This document shows positions 34,072 to 38,783 of a stretch of DNA of 38,783 nucleotides, in pieces. Positions within the stretch are counted from its first letter, which is position 1, and each line of letters begins with the position of its first letter. The translations under genes and the position numbers were made by a program. Origin of the DNA: an uncultured Actinomycetes bacterium (GTDB lineage: Bacteria; Actinomycetota; Actinomycetes; Nanopelagicales; Nanopelagicaceae); assembly GCA_903825015.1 (NCBI GenBank), contig CAIJYZ010000021.1:1-38783 (forward strand), read 5' to 3'. The notes under the pieces are model-generated. The model was not told the DNA's origin and searched no databases. It worked only from the letters and a program-made list of their open reading frames with translations.

Positions 34072-36261
34072 ATGACTAACCGCACTCCCCTTGTAGCACG
34101 TGCCCCGTGGGTAGAGATTTCCACGACCGCTGATGATTGGAAGCGTGCCGACCCACAGTTGCTCGAAACAATGCTTGGACAGCTGCATCTAATTCGCGCA
34201 TTTGAGGAAGTTGTTCTCGAACTTGCTGGAGAGGGTTTAGTTCATGGACCTGCCCACTCTTCCATTGGTCAAGAAGGTGGAGCTGTCGGATCAATTATTT
34301 CGCTCGGGACAAAAGATGCGATTAATGGCTCGCACCGAGGTCATCATCAATTTCTTGCCAAAGTAATTAGTCATGTTTCATCTGGAAAACTTGATATCAC
34401 TTCACTCGTGACTCCAGCACTTCAAGAAGTTTTACAACGCACTCTTGCAGAAATTCTTGGATTGGCTCAAGGGTATTGCAGTGGTCGCGGAGGCTCTATG
34501 CACCTTCAGTATTTTGAAGCTGGTGCACTCGGTACAAATGCGATCGTTGGAGGAGGAGTTCCACTTGCAGCAGGTAATGCTTGGGCTCAACGTAAATCTC
34601 TAACAGATAACATCACGGTCTCATATTTTGGTGACGGTGCAGTAAACATTGGTTCTGTGTTAGAAACAATGAATTTAGCTGCGGCCTGGAAATTACCAAT
34701 GGCATTCTTTATTGAAAATAATTTATATGCCGTTTCTACTCACGTCTCTGAAGTAACTGCAGAGCCACGACTCTCCGCTCGTGCACTTGGCTTTGCAATT
34801 CCATCATGGAAAGTTGATGGCATGGATCCGCTAGCTGTTCATCTAGCTATGCAAGAAGCAGAGTCACATATGCGCAGTGGCAAAGGCCCGGTAGTTATAG
34901 AAGCCGATGTTTATCGTTACTTCCATCAGAATGGTCCATTCCCAGGAAGCGCATTTGGATATCGCACCAAGGAAGAAGAAGCGCATTGGCGTGAGCGCGA
35001 TCCACTCTTGCGTGTTGCTAACGAAATGATAGCTCTCGGTCTTATCGATCAAGTTGGTGTTGATTCAGTGCGCGAGCAAGCACTTGCTGCCAACCGACTT
35101 GCTGCATCGACTCTTTTAGAAGCTAATCCAGATGCGCCAGGCAAGCGTCGCATTAAGCCAGATCTTTGGCCCGATATCTCCTTTGTTAATGTTGGAGTTC
35201 GTGGAGATGCATCTGAACTCAACGGTGCTCGCACACTAGAGCCTCTCAAAGATGGCGGGGCAAAAACCACCGTTAAATTTGTTGATGCTGTTGCTGGTGT
35301 TATTGATGCAGCCATGGAAAAAGATAATCGAATCGTTATTTTGGGTGAAGATATTCATCGCCTTAATGGTGGAACTAATGGCGCAACTAAGGGCCTATCT
35401 AAAAAGTATCCAGATCGAGTTCTAGGAACGCCGATTAGTGAAAATGCATTTGCGGGTCTTGGTGGAGGCCTTGCACTTGATGGACGCTACCGCCCAATCG
35501 TTGAATTTATGTATCCCGATTTTATGTGGGTGGCAGCTGACCAAGTCTTTAATCAAATTGGAAAAGCCCGCCATATGTTTGGCGGACAGAATCCAGTTCC
35601 TCTTGTTCTTCGCACAAAGGTTGCAATTGGAAGTGGATACGGTTCACAGCATTTAATGGATCCTGCCGGAATCTTTGTAACAAGTCCTGGTTGGCGCATT
35701 GTTGCTGCATCAACTCCTGCTGAATACATCGGCCTAATGAATGCTGCACTTGCTTTACAAGATCCTGTTCTTGTACTTGAACATGTTGATCTTTACCAAG
35801 ATATGGGAGATATCCCCGAAGGAGATTTCGATTATCAAATCCCATTTGGTAAAGCCAATGTTCGCCGCGAAGGCAAAGATCTCACTGTTCTAACTTATTT
35901 ATCTATGGTTAAGCATTCACTCACCGCCGTTGAACAAAGTGGAATAGACGCTGAAGTAATCGATTTGCGTTGGCTTGATCGCGCATCTATCGATTGGGCA
36001 ACTATTGAAGCCTCCATTAAGAAAACTAATGCCGTCATGATTGTTGAGCAAGGCGCCCTAGGAACTTCTTACGGCGGTTGGTTATCTGATGAGATCCAAC
36101 GCCGTTACTTTGATTGGCTAGATCAACCAGTGCACCGTGTTTCTGGCGAAGAGGCTTCACCAAGTATTTCAAGAGTTCTTGAACGCGCTGCTTATGCAGG
36201 AGTTGAAGAGATTCTTATTGGGCTTGCTCAGGTAAGAACTGGATTTGGCGGGAACCGTTAA
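34072..36261 (+). CDS. 2-oxoacid dehydrogenase E1, alpha and beta subunits fused
   Basis: The 729-aa thiamine-diphosphate enzyme decarboxylates a 2-oxoacid and passes the acyl group to lipoyl-E2. The alpha part (about 1-355) has 'GRGGSMHLQYFEAGALGTNAIVGGGVPLAAG' and the TPP motif from 'GDGAVNIGS' (187) to 'NN' (217). The beta part (about 385-729) has 'ILGEDIHRLNGGTNGATKGL', 'GTPISENAFAGLGGGLAL' and 'PIVEFMYPDFMWVAADQVFNQ'. It resembles acetoin, pyruvate or branched-chain 2-oxoacid E1 enzymes, and substrate is open. GAGGAG lies 6 nt before the ATG. E2 begins one nt after its stop. The GntR boxes upstream suggest induced expression. Confidence 0.9.
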   Translation: MTNRTPLVARAPWVEISTTADDWKRADPQLLETMLGQLHLIRAFEEVVLELAGEGLVHGPAHSSIGQEGGAVGSIISLGTKDAINGSHRGHHQFLAKVISHVSSGKLDITSLVTPALQEVLQRTLAEILGLAQGYCSGRGGSMHLQYFEAGALGTNAIVGGGVPLAAGNAWAQRKSLTDNITVSYFGDGAVNIGSVLETMNLAAAWKLPMAFFIENNLYAVSTHVSEVTAEPRLSARALGFAIPSWKVDGMDPLAVHLAMQEAESHMRSGKGPVVIEADVYRYFHQNGPFPGSAFGYRTKEEEAHWRERDPLLRVANEMIALGLIDQVGVDSVREQALAANRLAASTLLEANPDAPGKRRIKPDLWPDISFVNVGVRGDASELNGARTLEPLKDGGAKTTVKFVDAVAGVIDAAMEKDNRIVILGEDIHRLNGGTNGATKGLSKKYPDRVLGTPISENAFAGLGGGLALDGRYRPIVEFMYPDFMWVAADQVFNQIGKARHMFGGQNPVPLVLRTKVAIGSGYGSQHLMDPAGIFVTSPGWRIVAASTPAEYIGLMNAALALQDPVLVLEHVDLYQDMGDIPEGDFDYQIPFGKANVRREGKDLTVLTYLSMVKHSLTAVEQSGIDAEVIDLRWLDRASIDWATIEASIKKTNAVMIVEQGALGTSYGGWLSDEIQRRYFDWLDQPVHRVSGEEASPSISRVLERAAYAGVEEILIGLAQVRTGFGGNR

Positions 36262-36262
36262 C

Positions 36263-37510
36263 ATGGCATTAATAATGAGAATGCCAGAAGTTTTGGCGAA
36301 CGCAACTGAAGCAATCATCGCTAAATGGTTAATTCAAGAAGGTGAATCATTTACCGTTGGCCAAGCAATTGCTGAAGTGGAGACTGAAAAAGCTCTAGTC
36401 GAAGTTCCCGCTGAAACTGAGGGAATCTTAGGTAAGTACCTCGTTAATAATGGAGCGTTCGTACAAGTTGGAGCCCCGATCGCCATCTTGCTGGCAGCTG
36501 GTGAAGGTCAATTAGAGATAGATAAGTTGATAGCTGAGGCAGGCGTTGATGTTGCCTCACCTGTAGCTGCCGCCCCGGTTGTTAACACTCCAGTTGTTAC
36601 TCAGGCTCCAGTTATCATTCAGGAAGCTCCTGTTTTGAAACACAAAGAGCATGGTGATCGCCTCTTTATTAGTCCCCTTTCTCGCCGGTTGGCTAAAGAA
36701 AATGACCTTGATGCCGAATCAATTCAAGGTACCGGTCCAGGAGGCCGCATTGTTCGGCGAGATGTAGAAGCTGCAATCGGCGACAGTAGTAAAGCTGTTA
36801 CTAATTTAACCCCTGTTGCAATCCCTGCTGGAAGTTTTACAGATATCCCGCATTCTGGAATGCGAAAGGCGATTGCACGAAGATTGACTGAAAGTAAGAC
36901 AACGGTTCCGCATTTCTATCTCTCGGCTCCAGTTCTTGCTGATGACATGTTGAATTTCCGTACGAAATATAATGAATGGGCTCCAAAGAAGATTTCGGTG
37001 ACAGATCTTATTTTAAAGACTGTTGCTGCATCCTTTGCAGACGTTCCACAAGCAAATGTAATCTGGACCGATTCTGCTCTTCGTCAATTTAGCGACGTAG
37101 ATGTTTCAATCGCAGTTGCTACCAACAATGGCTTGATTACTCCTGTGGTTAAAGGAATTAATCATTTGAGTCTTGCACAATTAAATATTTCAACAAGCGA
37201 TTTAATTGACCGAGCACGTATTGGTCGGTTAAAGCAAAGTGAGATTGAAGGTGGTTCATTCTCTGTAACTAATCTTGGTATGTATGGCACAGATGAATTC
37301 TCTGCAATCCTTAATCCACCTCAATCAGCAATCTTGGCTGTTGGTGCTGCAAAACAAAAGCCGGTAGTTATCGATGGAGAAATCAAGATTCGCTCAATTA
37401 TCAACTTCACCGTCTCGGTTGACCACCGTGCAATCGACGGAGCTATCGCAGCACAGTGGTTGGCTGCCTTTGTTAAGCGCTTCGAAAATCCATTCTGGCT
37501 AGCTATCTAA
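36263..37510 (+). CDS. 2-oxoacid dehydrogenase E2 (dihydrolipoamide acyltransferase)
   Basis: The 415-aa E2 has one N-terminal lipoyl domain with the lipoylated Lys at about K43 ('EVETEKALVEVP'). A Pro/Val/Ala linker follows (about 105-135), then an E1/E3-binding domain ('FISPLSRRLAKENDLDAESIQGTGPGGRIVRRDV'). The C-terminal catalytic domain ends with 'VSVDHRAIDGAIAAQWL' carrying the HxxxDG active site. It transfers the acyl group to CoA. I start at MALIMRMP, one nt after E1, and the track's earlier start overlaps E1. No E3 (lipoamide dehydrogenase) gene is in the window, so the complex must borrow a shared E3. Confidence 0.92.
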   Translation: MALIMRMPEVLANATEAIIAKWLIQEGESFTVGQAIAEVETEKALVEVPAETEGILGKYLVNNGAFVQVGAPIAILLAAGEGQLEIDKLIAEAGVDVASPVAAAPVVNTPVVTQAPVIIQEAPVLKHKEHGDRLFISPLSRRLAKENDLDAESIQGTGPGGRIVRRDVEAAIGDSSKAVTNLTPVAIPAGSFTDIPHSGMRKAIARRLTESKTTVPHFYLSAPVLADDMLNFRTKYNEWAPKKISVTDLILKTVAASFADVPQANVIWTDSALRQFSDVDVSIAVATNNGLITPVVKGINHLSLAQLNISTSDLIDRARIGRLKQSEIEGGSFSVTNLGMYGTDEFSAILNPPQSAILAVGAAKQKPVVIDGEIKIRSIINFTVSVDHRAIDGAIAAQWLAAFVKRFENPFWLAI

Positions 37511-37570
37511 CAGTGAAGATCGGGGTTTAACTACCTAAGAATTAACAGGTAGGGTTAGCCTGCTTCACTG
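37511..37570 (+). other. Two-tier inverted repeat between E2 and tRNA-Ser
   Basis: CAGTGAAG directly after the E2 stop is the exact inverse of CTTCACTG, which ends at the first base of the tRNA. Nested inside, CTACCT (37531-37536) pairs with AGGTAG (37547-37552). There is no T-tract, so it is a poor intrinsic terminator. It could be a processing or structural element, but function is unknown. Confidence 0.4.
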
Positions 37571-37657
37571 GAGGATTCGCATAGCGGCCGAGTGCGCACG
37601 CTTGGAAAGCGTGTATAGGGCAACCTATCGAGGGTTCAAATCCCTCATCCTCCGCCA
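37570..37657 (+). tRNA. tRNA-Ser (anticodon GGA)
   Basis: The 88-nt sequence has a GGAGGAT/ATCCTCC acceptor stem. The anticodon arm CACGCTTGGAAAGCGTG carries GGA, and a long variable arm (TATAGGGCAACCTA) is typical of serine tRNA. The T arm is GAGGGTTCAAATCCCTC and CCA is encoded. It reads UCC and UCU codons. Confidence 0.96.
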
Positions 37658-37683
37658 GATCGGAAGTATCGCTTTCCCTTCTT

Positions 37684-37769
37684 GGAGGATTCGCATAGTG
37701 GCCGAGTGCGCGCGTCTCGAACACGCGTAGACGAAAGTCTCGAGGGTTCAAATCCCTCATCCTCCGCCA
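37684..37769 (+). tRNA. tRNA-Ser (anticodon CGA)
   Basis: The 86-nt tRNA has the same acceptor and T arms as its neighbour, anticodon CGA in CGCGTCTCGAACACGCG, a long variable arm (TAGACGAAAGTCTC) and encoded CCA. It reads UCG codons. Its 3' end is directly followed by the ORFs of a likely integrated element. Confidence 0.96.
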
Positions 37770-37771
37770 GA
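37740..37771. repeat. 32-bp direct repeat in the tRNA-Ser 3' ends (candidate att core)
   Basis: The last 32 bp of the tRNA-Ser(CGA) end (TCGAGGGTTCAAATCCCTCA... to CCAGA) repeat exactly at 37628-37659 in tRNA-Ser(GGA), including two bases past CCA. Most of this is tRNA homology. The integrase gene directly downstream makes the second copy a plausible attachment site. Confidence 0.45.
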
Positions 37772-37773
37772 AC

Positions 37774-38334
37774 GTGGGTAATTCCCCAGAAGTTACAAGC
37801 GATGAAAATTCGTATGCAGAAATAGACGATTTGCGCACTATCCCTGATGTGCCAATCAATAAGGGATACCTCACCAAAATCACCGCGGAAAGAGCGCGGA
37901 GAGAACGTCCTGACTTCATCGCTCCGGCAATAACCAATGAAGTTCAAAAGGCAATGGTTGGGAAACCTTTGGAAAAGGTTGTTCGCTCCGCTCCCGTGGT
38001 TCGAGAGAAAGAACAAGCGCCTCAATCAACAAAGGTAATCAAGTTAGACGGTGGCCGTATCTCAATTGTCGATGCCATACAGCTTTTCGGATGGACTTCA
38101 AAAACTCGTTTTGCTTGGCAGTTAGATCGCTCCTCAATCACTCTAATCGCTCAAGAAGATGGGGATTTAGCATTTGATGCATCAAATCGAATTCTGATTC
38201 CTATGAACCTTCGTCGCCGACTAAACATAAAGTCAGATGAGCAAGTCCTTGTTCTCTCTGATTCTTCACCTGTGGCCAATGTCCAAGTAACACCAATCAA
38301 CCAAATACATAAATATATTAAGGATGCAAAATAA
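37774..38334 (+). CDS. AbrB/SpoVT-like domain protein of unknown role
   Basis: The 186-aa protein starts at GTG only 4 nt after the tRNA CCA. The first 85 residues are charged and probably flexible. From about residue 90, 'GGRISIVDAIQLFGWTSKTRFAWQLD' may be a small helical region. The C-terminus 'DASNRILIPMNLRRRLNIKSDEQVLVLSD' resembles the swapped-hairpin AbrB/MraZ DNA-binding fold. The stop overlaps the integrase ATG (TAATG), so they are coupled. It could regulate or assist the recombinase. There is no ribosome-binding site, and the start is uncertain. Confidence 0.6.
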   Translation: MGNSPEVTSDENSYAEIDDLRTIPDVPINKGYLTKITAERARRERPDFIAPAITNEVQKAMVGKPLEKVVRSAPVVREKEQAPQSTKVIKLDGGRISIVDAIQLFGWTSKTRFAWQLDRSSITLIAQEDGDLAFDASNRILIPMNLRRRLNIKSDEQVLVLSDSSPVANVQVTPINQIHKYIKDAK

Positions 38335-38783
38335 TGAACACCTCACTAAAAGAAACTATCCAGGCACTCCGTGAAGCGTGTCCCAATCTTTCAGATATGG
38401 AACTAGCCCAACTGGCATTAGGCCAACCTCGTGAAAAGAAAAATGCTGGGGTCACCGTTTCTGATTTATTAGTCAAAATAAGAAAGACTTATTGGGATAA
38501 CGAACTCAAACGTCTAAGAGCCAAAAAGAAGCCTGATGGAACAATGAACTTAAAAGATACCTCAACCTATCGCGTCTATGACACAAACTGGAAGCGTCTT
38601 GAGGCTCTCTTTGGCCAAAAAGATATTGCTGAACTGAAAGCAAGTGATGTAGTTGAAGTCGCACTTCTGGCCGAGAAGGAATGCATTGAATACTGGGAAG
38701 AAGTGAACAAATCCCGCGAACAACGGGGCCTGCCACTAAAGGAATTTACGGGAGCTAATAGATACAACGCATGCTTAGATGCA
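38334..38783 (+). CDS. Tyrosine-recombinase-like integrase, N-terminal part (runs off window)
   Basis: The ORF is open to the last base (150 codons) and absent from the ORF track. It reads MNTSLKETIQALREACPNLS ... 'VSDLLVKIRKTYWDNELKRLRAKKKPDG' ... 'STYRVYDTNWKRLEALFGQKDIAELKASDVV' ... 'GANRYNACLDA'. The middle resembles the helical core-binding (SAM-like) domain of phage integrases ('W..L...FG...I..I...D'), followed by the 'NRxxxxL' lead-in to the catalytic domain. The catalytic R/H/Y residues are outside the window. Its place beside a tRNA gene supports the call. Confidence 0.65.
   Translation, partial: MNTSLKETIQALREACPNLSDMELAQLALGQPREKKNAGVTVSDLLVKIRKTYWDNELKRLRAKKKPDGTMNLKDTSTYRVYDTNWKRLEALFGQKDIAELKASDVVEVALLAEKECIEYWEEVNKSREQRGLPLKEFTGANRYNACLDA

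Noticed and set aside
37542-38025. Minus-strand ORFs of 131 and 126 aa over the tRNA genes
   Set aside because: They run through both tRNA-Ser genes. Their repeated 'AEDEGFEPS' peptide is simply the translated tRNA 3' end, a known annotation artefact.

Overview
The window looks like part of the chromosome of a streamlined, low-GC actinobacterium. The best guess is a freshwater acI-type organism ('Ca. Nanopelagicales', Planktophila/Nanopelagicus-like). The reasons are a GTP-dependent PEP carboxykinase, a GlxR/Crp-type regulator beside nth, a mycobacteria-like neighbourhood of RidA and a DUF4177 mini-gene, a LysC with an internal beta-subunit start, a small SRP RNA upstream of dnaX, moderate AT-richness, and very tight packing with many 1-4 nt overlaps. 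No rRNA is present, so the taxonomy is inferred. No stretch longer than about 200 bases lacks a gene or an RNA.

Region 1 (1-17.6 kb) is core genome. On the minus strand it holds purC (cut by the window edge), purB, purD, purA and fba, then a 35-codon membrane-peptide gene and a terminator. acs (+) converges on a TlpA-like lipoprotein and nth (-). nth and crp diverge across only 18 bp. Next comes a translationally coupled minus-strand operon lysC-asd-yqeY-DUF4177-ridA, then recR, dnaX, an unknown 107-aa gene and the SRP RNA (all -), and pck (+) with a palindrome over its -35.

Region 2 (17.6-37.5 kb) is an accessory catabolic island with three local regulatory motifs. An EboE-like TIM barrel and an unusual M24 enzyme lie next to an XRE-cupin regulator and a VOC protein, and repeated CGGTGT/ACACCG sites flank the regulator. 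Then comes a minus-strand run of SDR, two Zn-type dehydrogenases, a 3-hydroxyisobutyrate-dehydrogenase-like enzyme, a sugar permease, a solute-binding protein, an ATPase-permease fusion and a third Zn dehydrogenase. A divergent PRISE-type reductase and the permease gene share a 20-bp operator lying in the promoter spacer. A GntR regulator with a second VOC protein is divergent from a fused E1alpha-E1beta plus E2 2-oxoacid dehydrogenase, with two near-identical ATTGGATRCAAT boxes 62 bp apart between them. The inferred theme is import of a sugar- or polyol-like compound, successive NAD(P)-dependent redox steps, and oxidative decarboxylation of a 2-oxoacid to an acyl-CoA. The substrate cannot be read from the sequence.

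Region 3 (37.5 kb-end) has two tandem tRNA-Ser genes (GGA, CGA). Four bases after the second begins an AbrB-like ORF, followed by the N-terminus of a tyrosine-recombinase-like integrase that runs off the window. This is the likely edge of an element integrated at a tRNA-Ser gene.
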